Translations under genes and position numbers: made by a program
Assembly: GCF_013155545.1 (NCBI RefSeq)
Contig: NZ_JABJVV010000018.1
Coordinates: forward strand, 1 to 64,000
DNA from: Caenimonas soli
GTDB lineage: Bacteria > Pseudomonadota > Gammaproteobacteria > Burkholderiales > Burkholderiaceae_C
DNA: 64,000 nucleotides
Reading direction: 5' to 3'
Notes under the pieces: generated by a model
The model's input: the letters and a program-made list of their open reading frames with translations, nothing else
Databases searched by the model: none
What the model was told of the DNA's origin: nothing
Shown here: in pieces, positions 34,427 through 42,833 of the stretch
Layout of the letters: each line of letters opens with the position of its first letter
Numbering within the stretch: the stretch's first letter is position 1

Positions 34427-34678
34427 CTACGTAGGCGGAATCCCGTATGACTGGAAGGCCGCCAATGTCTTGTCATAGGTGCTGCGAGCCACAGAATCCA
34501 CCAATGTTGTATGAGCAAGTTCAAGCATTTCCTCGGTTTCATTTGAGAAAAGGAAACGAACCAGGCGCCCAAGGTGGGTTTTCGGTAGGCGCAAAATCGC
34601 AGCATCGTATGCCCGCGATATCTCAATTGCGGTGGCGTCGCGCCTTACCTTCAGAAGTGCATAGTAGTCAATTTCCAT
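34427..34678 (-). CDS. J-domain-like small protein lacking HPD
   Basis: This 83-residue protein begins MEIDYYALLKVRRDATAIEI, as in helix I and II of a DnaJ J-domain, and later has ELAHTTLVDSVARSTYDKTL, the matching helix III/IV segment. The invariant HPD loop between helices II and III, which stimulates DnaK ATPase, is not present (the region reads AAILRLPKTHLGRL). It cannot act as a standard DnaK co-chaperone. It may be a J-like adaptor or a decayed gene. The start at 34678 follows a GGGG stretch. Confidence 0.6.
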   Translation of the reverse strand: MEIDYYALLKVRRDATAIEISRAYDAAILRLPKTHLGRLVRFLFSNETEEMLELAHTTLVDSVARSTYDKTLAAFQSYGIPPT

Positions 34679-34953
34679 AAATCCCCGCGCTTTCTCCAAG
34701 GACGAACGCCCACTGACAATTCCAGAAGACGAGTCCGTCGAACGTCAAATCTGGGCGCCTTCACACGCTACGGTCGCACCGTATTCACCACACTTTCCAA
34801 AAAGGGCCTCACGCACTACGCCAGCGTCCATTGCTGCAGCCATCGAACCTTCCCAGACGACATCACCTGCCGCAAGCACGATGCATTTCTCTGCCACCGC
34901 CTCGGCGATCTCCAGGTGCTGCTCACCTACGGCGCGCCCGGAACTTTTGGCCG

Positions 34954-35418
34954 CTAGGCAATTTGGCCAGTGCAGACCGGGGCCGGAAGGCTACTGTCCT
35001 GTCTGGTTTCGCTTGGCGTGCGCGGATGTACGACGACTGGGCGAGCGCCGAATCGCCGCTTGCACATCCAGACGGCCAGTGCTGAATCTAGGTAATCGGC
35101 GTGGCCCGGAAACCAATTCACTAGGGCATCGACAAACCCAAAGCCAATATCGAATCGCCCCAATTGCACCTGCTCCACGACTTGGACCGCGGAAGCTAGT
35201 ACCCTCGAGTGTTCGTCCATGTGGCAGCCCGCGGCAGGGAAATCCGTCTCCTGCATCCACTTGTCTTCTTGCGCGAAGTGCTCCACCAAGTGTTTATGCA
35301 CTTTCCGCAGCGTGCCCAGCAGTTGGCTTTCTTCAGACTCTTTCGCCGATCGCAAGAGCTCTTCGAATTCCGCGTGGACGACGTCGATGGGAGCGTAACC
35401 GAGCAAGATGCTTTTCAT
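34954..35418 (-). CDS. Bacteriohemerythrin-like diiron protein
   Basis: This 154-residue protein has the complete hemerythrin ligand set at expected spacing: His15, His47 with Glu51 (HFAQE), His66 with His70 (HMDEH), and His106 with Asp111 (HADYLD). The fold binds O2 at a diiron site and may store, transport or sense oxygen. It has a C-terminal extension of about 30 residues without known features. The frame is open upstream to 35571, but the ATG at 35418 gives the family start. It is related to the frameshifted gene at 25483-25910. Confidence 0.88.
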   Translation of the reverse strand: MKSILLGYAPIDVVHAEFEELLRSAKESEESQLLGTLRKVHKHLVEHFAQEDKWMQETDFPAAGCHMDEHSRVLASAVQVVEQVQLGRFDIGFGFVDALVNWFPGHADYLDSALAVWMCKRRFGARPVVVHPRTPSETRQDSSLPAPVCTGQIA

Positions 35419-35470
35419 ATGGGGAGTGCCAAGTATTGGAATCTGACGCTTGTGGTGGATCACGAGGGCC

Positions 35471-36397
35471 CTACGACGAATCCCGCCATTCGTCTCGGAT
35501 GCGGCTCCTGTCGACGTGGACATCGACACCGGCGCGCTCCGCCTGGAGTGACAGCGCAATTCGAGCGTCACGCGCGCCCCATCCTCGACCGATCGCCTCC
35601 TCCATGTTCGCTTTCATCAGCTCCGTGAACGGCATCTGCAGATCATTCTCCTGCGCGAGCTGGATGGCAATTCCGAGGTCCTTGTTCGCGAGATCCAGAG
35701 CGAATGCTGGGGGATCGTACGTGCCCGGTAAGAACTGTTCCGCCAGGCGATCCACGACACGCTTCGTTCCTAGGCCGCGTCGCAGCGCATTGAACAAGAT
35801 CAAGGGATCCATGCCCGCCTTAACCGCCCATATAAATGCTTCAGCAATCACCGCCTGCACGGTGAAGTTTGCAGAATTGTGTGCAAGCTTCGTTAGTAGG
35901 CCGCTTCCTAGTGGGCCAACGTGCATGACCTCGTCGGACATGTCGCCAAGTACGGGCAGGCACCGAGCGTAGGCCGAGGCGCTTCCGCCAACCCAAAAGA
36001 GCAGTGCTCGCTGCTCCGCACCGGCGGGGCCTCCGCTGACCGGCGCGTCCAGGACATCGACTCCCCGTTTGACGAACTCGTGGCTCAATTCACGAATCAG
36101 GCTCGGAGTACTGGTCGTACAGTCAATCCAGACCGAGCCGGGAGCGAGCGCCTCAAGAATTCCATTTTCTCCACGAGCAACAACGTCAACCTGGGTGGGC
36201 CCGGGCAGGCATGTGATAGCGACTTCCGCTCCGACGGCGGCAGCTCCAGGAGTCTCCGCCCATCTGGCACCGCCTTCAATGAGACGGATAGATGAAGCGG
36301 CGTGCGCATCGTGTACGTGCACTTGGTGCCCCGCGGCGAGCAAGTTGCGCGCCATGGGAGCACCCATGCGCCCTAAGCCAATAAATGCAATTCGCAC
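35471..36397 (-). CDS. NAD-dependent beta-hydroxyacid dehydrogenase (3-hydroxyisobutyrate dehydrogenase family)
   Basis: This 308-residue enzyme has the N-terminal NAD-binding motif IAFIGLGRMGAPMARNL, the substrate-binding DAPVSGGPAGAEQ and the catalytic lysine region GLLTKLAHNSANF. Members oxidise 3-hydroxyisobutyrate, 2-hydroxy-3-oxopropionate or other beta-hydroxyacids with NAD(P)+. The start is GTG. It lies on the same strand as the Rieske/HisD/reductase genes (419 bp away) and may complete the pathway they begin. The true substrate is unknown. Confidence 0.9.
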   Translation of the reverse strand: MRIAFIGLGRMGAPMARNLLAAGHQVHVHDAHAASSIRLIEGGARWAETPGAAAVGAEVAITCLPGPTQVDVVARGENGILEALAPGSVWIDCTTSTPSLIRELSHEFVKRGVDVLDAPVSGGPAGAEQRALLFWVGGSASAYARCLPVLGDMSDEVMHVGPLGSGLLTKLAHNSANFTVQAVIAEAFIWAVKAGMDPLILFNALRRGLGTKRVVDRLAEQFLPGTYDPPAFALDLANKDLGIAIQLAQENDLQMPFTELMKANMEEAIGRGWGARDARIALSLQAERAGVDVHVDRSRIRDEWRDSS

Positions 36398-36815
36398 GTG
36401 AGAGGTCTAAGCTTTGTCAGATGTTGGGATGAATAACGTGTCAGTAAAGATATGCGACCCCTTGCTCGTTGTACATGGGACAGGTTGCATGAGTATTATG
36501 AAACGCGTGCATACGCCGGAACAGAAACCACGGGACGCAAATGCCGGATCGCAGCCGATGGCATAGAGTGCAGGAAGCAATCGCATGACTCGCACGAGGT
36601 GAATGCGACCGGCGAAGCAGCTGACTCGGGCGACGCCGCTCGAGGGCGATCGCACTCGACGCAATGCCTTCAAATGTTCGGGAGAAAGAACCGCGATTCT
36701 TTGATCTACCTACCGCGCCTGGTAGTCTGCTTGCTCAAAGCACGGCCTGAAAAAGCTAAACCGGGGCAGCGGGGTTTGATCGTCCTGATCGGCACCCCGC
36801 GCCCTGGCTTTTCAA
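36398..36815. other. 418-bp intergenic region
   Basis: No gene recognised between the Rieske oxygenase stop and the dehydrogenase start. It holds a probable terminator for the Rieske gene (36751-36804) and must contain the promoter of the dehydrogenase at 36397. Short frames show no family features. Confidence 0.55.
36751..36804 (-). terminator. Probable terminator after Rieske oxygenase gene
   Basis: On the minus strand, GGGCGCGGGGT (36804-36794) can pair with ACCCCGCTGCCCC (36775-36763) with one unpaired base. The reading then enters GGTTTAGCTTTTT. The stem is imperfect and the T-run is interrupted. It lies about 10 bases after the oxygenase stop codon region. Confidence 0.5.
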
Positions 36816-38108
36816 TTAATAGATAGGACCTTTAAGAGCGTCCTCGCCAAAAAGTTCAACGACTCTTTTTCGAGCGATCGGACTGTACTTATTAAAACTC
36901 CGATTGCGGGAGATTTGTTGTGTTTGCTGGAATTCCCAGTAGTCCTCTTCTTCTGGGGCGGCAAGATAAATGCAATTCGCCTGCTCAGGATCGCGGAACA
37001 CATTCATGGGATCCTTGCCTTCGGCCACGAGCTCGGCCTGCTCCTTCAACAGACGGCGATAGAGAAGAATTGATCTATCAGAATCGCCGAGCATCTCCTT
37101 AGAGCGGTCAACAATAGGCCCCATACTGCCCCAGATCACGTTGTCTTGCATACCGTTCCCATCCAACACACTCCAGTCAATATTATTGTTACTGTCGAGT
37201 GCGTAAGGCACTTCAAAGTAAGGAATCTTGGTCTTGTCTTGTTTGGACTTTTCGCCAGGCGGCAACCAGTGTGCCCTGACACAAAAATACATCATATGAG
37301 TGTCGTCAATGGGGACGCGAATTTCAAGATCGTTGACCGCCCGTTCGACCGTGGGAAAGGCAACTTGCCTACCGATCCTCCAGTCGGGGTCGTCCTTGGT
37401 CTTGTTGGCCTGGGTGTAGCGAATCAAAATGCCGCGGTCATTAACTTCATAGTCGTGCTCGTTGATGCCAATCATTCGATCCTCCTCGGGATCTCCGGGA
37501 CGCCACAGGCGCTTTTTCAAGTCTGGGCGCCCTAGTCGTTCGAGCACGTAATCGTGAAAATTCCCATGGAGTATGGGAAAGTGCATCGTGTCAGCGCAGT
37601 TCTCCATGCTCTGAAGCCAGTTGCAGGGAATATGGATGAAGCCGATTTCGTGGTCGGCGTTCTCCCACGTCATCAAATCCCACATCGGCAATTCAGGGAC
37701 AGGCGCCGGCCCAAGATAAGCCCAGACTGCGCCACATGCCTCGCGCACCGGATAAGACGTCATTTTTACTCGGTCACCGAAAGGGCGGGGCTCGGCAGGC
37801 TGCTCCACGCATTTCCCCGTTTCATTAAAGCGCCAGCCGTGATACGGGCAACGCAACCCCTCTTCCTCGGGAATGCCAAGAACCATGTTTGCCCTGCGGT
37901 GGGGACAGTATCGATCGATCAGGCCCAACGTTCCTGAACGATCGCGATAGAGCACCAACTCCTCGCCCAACAGCTTGACGGGCATGACTGGCTTTTCGTC
38001 CAACTGACCCACTGCTGCGATAGGATGCCAGTAACGCCGTAGCAGCTCGCCAATTGGAGTACCGGGACCCACTTGGGTCAGTCGTGCATTTTCTTCCGCG
38101 CTAAGCAT
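36816..38108 (-). CDS. Rieske non-heme iron oxygenase, large subunit (phthalate dioxygenase-like)
   Basis: This 430-residue protein has the Rieske [2Fe-2S] ligands Cys68, His70, Cys87 and His90 (CPHR and CPYHGW). The catalytic mononuclear iron site is in ENCADTMHFPILHG, with bridging Asp173 and ligands His176 and His181. It resembles single-component oxygenases of the phthalate 4,5-dioxygenase group, which hydroxylate or demethylate aromatic acids and N-methyl compounds. The VanB-type reductase at 39672 is the likely electron donor. GGAGAA precedes the ATG. The substrate is unknown. Confidence 0.92.
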   Translation of the reverse strand: MLSAEENARLTQVGPGTPIGELLRRYWHPIAAVGQLDEKPVMPVKLLGEELVLYRDRSGTLGLIDRYCPHRRANMVLGIPEEEGLRCPYHGWRFNETGKCVEQPAEPRPFGDRVKMTSYPVREACGAVWAYLGPAPVPELPMWDLMTWENADHEIGFIHIPCNWLQSMENCADTMHFPILHGNFHDYVLERLGRPDLKKRLWRPGDPEEDRMIGINEHDYEVNDRGILIRYTQANKTKDDPDWRIGRQVAFPTVERAVNDLEIRVPIDDTHMMYFCVRAHWLPPGEKSKQDKTKIPYFEVPYALDSNNNIDWSVLDGNGMQDNVIWGSMGPIVDRSKEMLGDSDRSILLYRRLLKEQAELVAEGKDPMNVFRDPEQANCIYLAAPEEEDYWEFQQTQQISRNRSFNKYSPIARKRVVELFGEDALKGPIY

Positions 38109-38277
38109 AGGATTCTCCGAAGTTATTGAATGTGACTGTCAGGACGACTTATCACCCACAGGTGCATCTGCCGTAACTAAGATAACCATCGCGCTTGTTT
38201 GTAGCAATGAGCGATGCGCATTGGAAATATGTGGTGAGGACATAGAGGATGCGACCTGCTGTGCAGGTTCTTGCCGA

Positions 38278-39585
38278 TCATCCAGCCACGCCATAGGGGG
38301 CTACATGCGACTTTCCGTAGCGACGCACCCGGATGTTGGCTTGCTCCGCATGGCCCGCAAAGTTTTCAATAGCGCACAGCCGCGAACAGTACGCTCCGAT
38401 CGAGGCGGAAGCCTCGTCGCTGAGGACGCGCTGATAGGTTAAGGTCTTCAGGAAGCTACCAACCCACAAGCCGCCGGTGTATCGAGCGGCGCGATTGGTG
38501 GGCAGAGTGTGGTTGGTGCCGATAACTTTGTCCCCATAAGCCACGTTGGTGCGCGGCCCTAGGAAAAGCGCGCCGTAGTTCTTCATGTTGTTAAGAAAGT
38601 ATTCCGGATCGCGCGTCATCACCTGGACATGCTCGTAGGCCAGCTGGTCGGCAACTTGGAGCATCTCTTCGTCGCTTTCGCAAACGATGATTTCACCCCA
38701 ATCTTCCCAAGACTGACGCGCAATCTGGGCTGTCGGTAGGATTCCGAGTTGTCGCTCGATCTCTGACATAGTGTCGCGCGCCAGACGTTCAGAGGTTGTG
38801 ATAAGGACTGCTAGTGTGGTCGGCCCATGTTCCGCTTGGCCGAGAAGATCAATCGCGCATAGCTCTCCATCTACGCTATCGTCCGCGATCAACATCGTTT
38901 CAGTCGGGCCGGCAAAGAGATCGATACCCACCCTTCCATACAGTTGCCGCTTGGCTTCTGCTACAAATATGTTTCCCGGACCGACCACCATGTCCACCGG
39001 CGCGATCGACTCGGTGCCGATAGCCATCGCACCGATTGCTTGTGCGCCTCCGAGCACTAGGATTTCGTCTACGCCACCGAGATGCATGGCGGCAATGGTC
39101 GCTGGATGCGGCTTGCCTTGTGTTGGCGGCGCTGCCGCCACAACGCGCGCTACACCCGCAACCCTGGCCGTGATGGCACCCATATGGGCTGAGGCTACAA
39201 GGGGATACGCACCGCCTGGAACATAGCAACCCACCGCCTTTACTGGCACCTGCCGATGTCCCAGGACAACTCCATCTAGTGTCTCGACCTCCAGATCGGT
39301 GAGGCATTCCCTCTGCTTCTCAGCGAAGCGCCGAATCTGCGCTTGCGCAAAGCGGATGTCTTCGAGGTCGCGTTTAGGTACTAAGGAGATGGCTTTGTCG
39401 ATCTCCTCGTCCGACATACGGAAACTTTCCGGCGACCATTTATCGAATCTTTCCGAATATTCGCGTACCGCAACGTCGCCACGCTTCTCAATGTCCGACA
39501 AAATCTGCTCAACCGTCGCACGCATCCGAGCGTCCGTTGCAGGACTCTCTGAGGCGTCCTTGCCCTTCTTTAAATATCTAGCCAT
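38278..39585 (-). CDS. Histidinol dehydrogenase family protein (probable catabolic dehydrogenase)
   Basis: This 435-residue protein matches the HisD family of zinc, NAD-dependent enzymes that oxidise an alcohol to a carboxylate in two steps. Zinc and catalytic residues are visible in LLGQAEHGP, YEHVQV, VAYGDKVIGTNHTLPTN and HAEQANIRV. The surrounding genes are an oxygenase, reductase and beta-hydroxyacid dehydrogenase and none is for histidine synthesis. It is therefore more likely a paralogue such as the HpsN-type dehydrogenases, acting on an oxygenase product. It lies 169 bp upstream of the Rieske gene and 86 bp downstream of the reductase gene. Confidence 0.85.
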   Translation of the reverse strand: MARYLKKGKDASESPATDARMRATVEQILSDIEKRGDVAVREYSERFDKWSPESFRMSDEEIDKAISLVPKRDLEDIRFAQAQIRRFAEKQRECLTDLEVETLDGVVLGHRQVPVKAVGCYVPGGAYPLVASAHMGAITARVAGVARVVAAAPPTQGKPHPATIAAMHLGGVDEILVLGGAQAIGAMAIGTESIAPVDMVVGPGNIFVAEAKRQLYGRVGIDLFAGPTETMLIADDSVDGELCAIDLLGQAEHGPTTLAVLITTSERLARDTMSEIERQLGILPTAQIARQSWEDWGEIIVCESDEEMLQVADQLAYEHVQVMTRDPEYFLNNMKNYGALFLGPRTNVAYGDKVIGTNHTLPTNRAARYTGGLWVGSFLKTLTYQRVLSDEASASIGAYCSRLCAIENFAGHAEQANIRVRRYGKSHVAPYGVAG

Positions 39586-39671
39586 TGATTGACCTTAACT
39601 AAATGTCGCCGATCGAAATGTGCACATCGGCTGCGTGCATAACGTGAAGATGTCCCTAGGAAGCAACGCGG

Positions 39672-40613
39672 CTACAAGTCCAGCACCAGGCTCTCGCTCT
39701 TTGCCCCGGAGCAGCAGATCATCATTCTCTTGTTGGAGAGGCGTTCGTTCTTTGTGAGGATGAGATCGCGGTGGTCGGGAATTCCTTCCAGCACGGCGGT
39801 GTCGCAAGTACCGCACACGCCCTGGCCGCAGGAATATGGAACATCGAGCCCGGATTCGCGAAGGGTCTCGAGAATGGATTTTCCAGGCGAAACGGTCACT
39901 TTCCTGCCGCTCTTTGCCAACACCACTGTGAAGCCACCTTCAATCGGAGGTAGCTCCTTTGCCGCGAAGTACTCGAGGTGCACTCTCTCGCTCGGCAACC
40001 CTTCGGTTGCCGACTCGAAAGCTTCAAGCACCGGCAGGGGACCGCAACAGTAAAAGTGGGCGTCGACGGGAGATTCCCTTATCAAGGCGGCAATGTCTAG
40101 TATCTTGCCGCCCGGCTCACCATCGAAATTGAACCGGACCCGAGGATCGTTTTCAAGCGATCCCCGAAACGCCGCACCTCCGCGCGTACGCGCACAATAG
40201 ATAAGCTCCCAATCGCGTTTCAGAACCTTCATACGCTCTATCATGCTCATAATGGGCGTGATGCCTATGCCGGCTGCGATGAATATTGTCTTCTGTGCAG
40301 CTTCGTTCAGAGCGAAGTGATTGCGCGGGCCCTCTACCGACACCGTGTCGCCAGGTCTCAAGTTTTCATGTATCCATTGCGACCCACCTCGCGTAGCACG
40401 GTCCTTCTGGACCGCGATTACATATCGGTGGCGCTCAATCTGAGAGTTAACGAGCGAATAGCTCCGGGTGATGCCCACTGGGAGGACGAGGTCAATGTGA
40501 GCCCCAGCGGTGAACGACGGCAACTCCGTATCGTCGAGCGGAGTCAATTCGAAAGAGAGGATGTTTGGTGCCTCCCAAGTCACCGACTTAACGCGCAATA
40601 CTCGTGTCACCAT
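39672..40613 (-). CDS. PDR/VanB family ferredoxin-type oxidoreductase
   Basis: This 313-residue reductase has an FMN/FAD-binding beta-barrel (TRSYSLVNSQIERHRYVIAV), an NAD-binding domain (IFIAAGIGITPIMSMIERM) and a C-terminal plant-type [2Fe-2S] ferredoxin domain with the cysteines in SCGQGVCGTCDT and MICCSG. This is the layout of phthalate dioxygenase reductase and VanB. It should transfer electrons from NADH to the Rieske oxygenase. The start is not certain: a GTG at 40637 is also possible, and neither has a strong ribosome-binding site. Confidence 0.92.
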   Translation of the reverse strand: MVTRVLRVKSVTWEAPNILSFELTPLDDTELPSFTAGAHIDLVLPVGITRSYSLVNSQIERHRYVIAVQKDRATRGGSQWIHENLRPGDTVSVEGPRNHFALNEAAQKTIFIAAGIGITPIMSMIERMKVLKRDWELIYCARTRGGAAFRGSLENDPRVRFNFDGEPGGKILDIAALIRESPVDAHFYCCGPLPVLEAFESATEGLPSERVHLEYFAAKELPPIEGGFTVVLAKSGRKVTVSPGKSILETLRESGLDVPYSCGQGVCGTCDTAVLEGIPDHRDLILTKNERLSNKRMMICCSGAKSESLVLDL

Positions 40614-40637
40614 GGCACGGTACTCATATCGTGGCAC

Positions 40638-40928
40638 GCAAGTCGGAGTCCGTTCGGCGCGGTATTGATGCTTCGATGCATGCCTGGACGATATGTCGTG
40701 TGGCTATCGGTGTACAGCCGCTCGCATGCATGCTAGATATGACAATGATGCATACTAGTGCCACCGGTCCGATGCGGTTGGCTGTACTCTTTCGAGGTGA
40801 AGTCCTCGGCTTGCAAGACTTGAGGTCAGCGAGTACGAACAAACGTAGACGGTCAGTGAACGAGGCACTTGAGCTCTCGGCGACGAACTGACAGCCCATG
40901 TTCCCAGCTAGGTGGACGTGGCAAAGTG
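40638..40928. other. Region upstream of the oxygenase cluster
   Basis: It contains the promoter of the reductase gene by position. A 50-residue frame (MTMMHTSATGPMRLAVLFRG, from 40739) might be the start of a lost regulator gene, but I cannot assign it. No other structure is evident. Confidence 0.4.
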
Positions 40929-41077
40929 ATGGCAGACGACCTGGAAGACTTCAAGCGCCGACTGGTCGTCGAATAAAGCGCGACGGGCGCAGCCTGTACG
41001 ACGAGGCTGCGAAGTGTCTGTCGCAAACGGTTTCTCTCCGACGCGACATTCGTAAGCGGCTGGGCACCCCGTCTTGA
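40929..41077 (+). pseudogene. Possible IS66 TnpA remnant
   Basis: A start MADDLEDFKRRLVVE is followed by a stop, and another frame continues with DGRSLYDEAAKCLSQTVSLR to a stop at 41077. The joined sequence resembles the N-terminal part of small IS66-associated helix-turn-helix proteins (TnpA). The match is weak, but it lies next to other IS66-type debris. Confidence 0.3.
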
Positions 41078-41090
41078 CTCCCGCCGGCAT

Positions 41091-41611
41091 TCAAGGGGGT
41101 CGCGATGTTGTCAACACCTCGACGACGTGTCGCAGCAGTTGGAAGTCCACCCGCCAAGTCTTCCCGCCCATGGTTTGCAGCGTCGCCGTCCGCCGGTTGA
41201 TCCGCATGATCATCCCGACCAGCACGCTCCCCTTGCAATTGTCGAAGGTCACCTTGCCGACCTTGAATTCGATGAGTCCCTGCGGCTTGGCAGGCTCCGG
41301 CGGCGGGTCGTAGGCCGCGTTGAGCGCACCCTCGATCGCCGCGTACGGGATCTTCCAGATCCTGCGCACGCTCTCTTCGAGCACGGTCGCTCGCGTGTCA
41401 TGGCGGGCGATGAGCTTGCCAGCGGGATTTGGCCCGTGCGATGGTCGATGAATCGGACGGCCTGTCCGAGGTGCAGTGCGGCGCGCCCGGCGATCGTGCG
41501 CTTCGTCTCCGCGAGCATCCCGTCGATCAGGGCGCGCATCTGGTAGAGCTGGATGCTCGAAGCGCCTTGCAGCGCCTCCGTCATGTTCGAAGCGTTGTTG
41601 TCGTCGATCAT
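41091..41611 (-). pseudogene. IS66-associated hypothetical protein, frameshifted
   Basis: The first part (MIDDNNASNMTEALQGASSI to VRFIDHRTG) and the second part (NPAGKLIARHDTRATVLEES to LLRHVVEVLTTSRPP) lie in different frames that meet near 41437. Together they make one protein of about 170 residues with no family I can name. It follows the transposase fragment at 41638 in the same direction, so it may be an accessory gene of that element. Confidence 0.45.
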
Positions 41612-41637
41612 GACCGTGATAACGGGCTTCGCCGCGG

Positions 41638-42390
41638 TCAGTGCGGCGCCGTCCAGCGATGGGGCAGCAGCTCGTCGACGCGGTCGTTGCGATGCGTCGG
41701 CAGCCGCTCCAGCACGTCCTTGAGGTAGACCCACGGATCGTGTCCATGCAGCTTGGACGATTGCACCAGGCTCATCACCACTGCCGCGCTTGCAGGCGAG
41801 TTCACTGCCCGTAAATAGCCAGGCCTTGCGACCAAGACTCCAGGGCCGGATCAGGTTCTCGATGTGGTTGTTGTCGATGCACACGGCACCGTCGTCAAGG
41901 AAACGACCGAGTGCCACCCAGCGCTTCAGGCTGAAGTCGAGCGCAGCGGCAATGCCGCCTCCGTCAGGCACGCGGGCGCGCTCCTGCTGCATCCAGGCCT
42001 GCAGCTCGTCTCACAACGGGCGCGCGTAGTGCTGACCGTGCGCAAGTCTCCCTCGACCGTCATCTCCCCAGCTTGGCTCTCGAGCCGATACATCCGTGCG
42101 ATGCGCAGGATGGCATCCGTCGCGAAGCGCTTCGTACAGCGGCACGATGCTCGCGTCACCTGCGCCGAACCACGACGCCAGCGTCGAGCGCGGCGGGTGC
42201 ACCATCGAGCGCGCGTTGATCTGCTCGAGTCGGTAGTACGGCAGGTGATCCACGAAGTGCGCCACGAGCGTGTGCGCGACGAGGCCGGCCGTGGGGACGC
42301 CCTTGTCGGTTCACGGCGCCCTAGCTCAACTCGGGCGCTCCGGCGGCATCCATGCAGCTCCGAGTTCAGCTCTTTGACAATGGGCGCCAA
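41638..42390 (-). pseudogene. IS66 family transposase (TnpC), degraded
   Basis: Pieces of an IS66 TnpC appear in shifting frames in the correct order on the minus strand: GVPTAGLVAHTLVAHFVDHL near 42300, AHFVDHLPYYRLEQINARS at 42265, IDNNHIENLIRPWSLGRKAW near 41850, and SLVQSSKLHGHDPWVYLKDV to ELLPHRW ending at 41638. Several frameshifts and losses separate them, so it is inactive. It is a distant relative of the fragment at 1-258. Confidence 0.8.
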
Positions 42391-42678
42391 CTTTGGATCG
42401 GTCTACACGCAGGGATTGGTGGGGATCAACAGCCAGGTGCGCCGCCCGCGGCTTGGACATGCACACTACGCATAACCACTATGCAAAACCCGCCTTGACA
42501 CCGTAGAGGGATCGTCTCACTATTCAACCCACTGACCTGTCACGAAGTTGACCGGAACAGGGGGGATGCGTGGAGCCGTCGCAATCCGCGAGCGCGGGTA
42601 GCTGAGGACGGAGCTACTGTTGTTGCAGCGCAGCGGCACAGATGTGCTGCTGCCAATTCTAAAATGAATGGAGACGCT
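42391..42678. other. Region between IS66 remnant and ABC transporter operon
   Basis: No gene recognised. It should hold the promoter of the Liv-type operon, or the operon was joined here by a rearrangement. No insertion-sequence end is obvious. Confidence 0.4.
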
Positions 42679-42825
42679 ATGTCGCAATATCGACGCTACG
42701 CCGCTGGCATATTTGGCGGAGTTCATCTCTCGCTCGGGCTCTTTCTGGCCTTGGTTTCCAGCGTTGCTCTCGCACAGCCGACGATCAAGGTTGGCTTTGA
42801 AGAGCTGCTTTCCCTCTCTCACTAA
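42679..42825 (+). pseudogene. Truncated ABC transporter binding-protein leader
   Basis: This 48-residue frame starts MSQYRRYAAGIFGGVHLSLG and continues as a signal peptide to LALVSSVALA, then QPTIKVGFEELLSLSH and stop. The start of the mature part (QPTIKVGF) is like that of the intact binding protein directly downstream (QETIKVGFFGP). It has GGAG near the ATG. It appears to be the leftover 5' end of a second binding-protein gene whose body has been deleted. It may be translated as a small secreted peptide. Confidence 0.6.
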
Positions 42826-42833
42826 GGAACCCC

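Noticed and set aside
38278..39585. Assignment as biosynthetic hisD
   Set aside because: No other histidine biosynthesis gene is near and the neighbours are oxygenase, reductase and dehydrogenase genes, so a catabolic paralogue is more likely.
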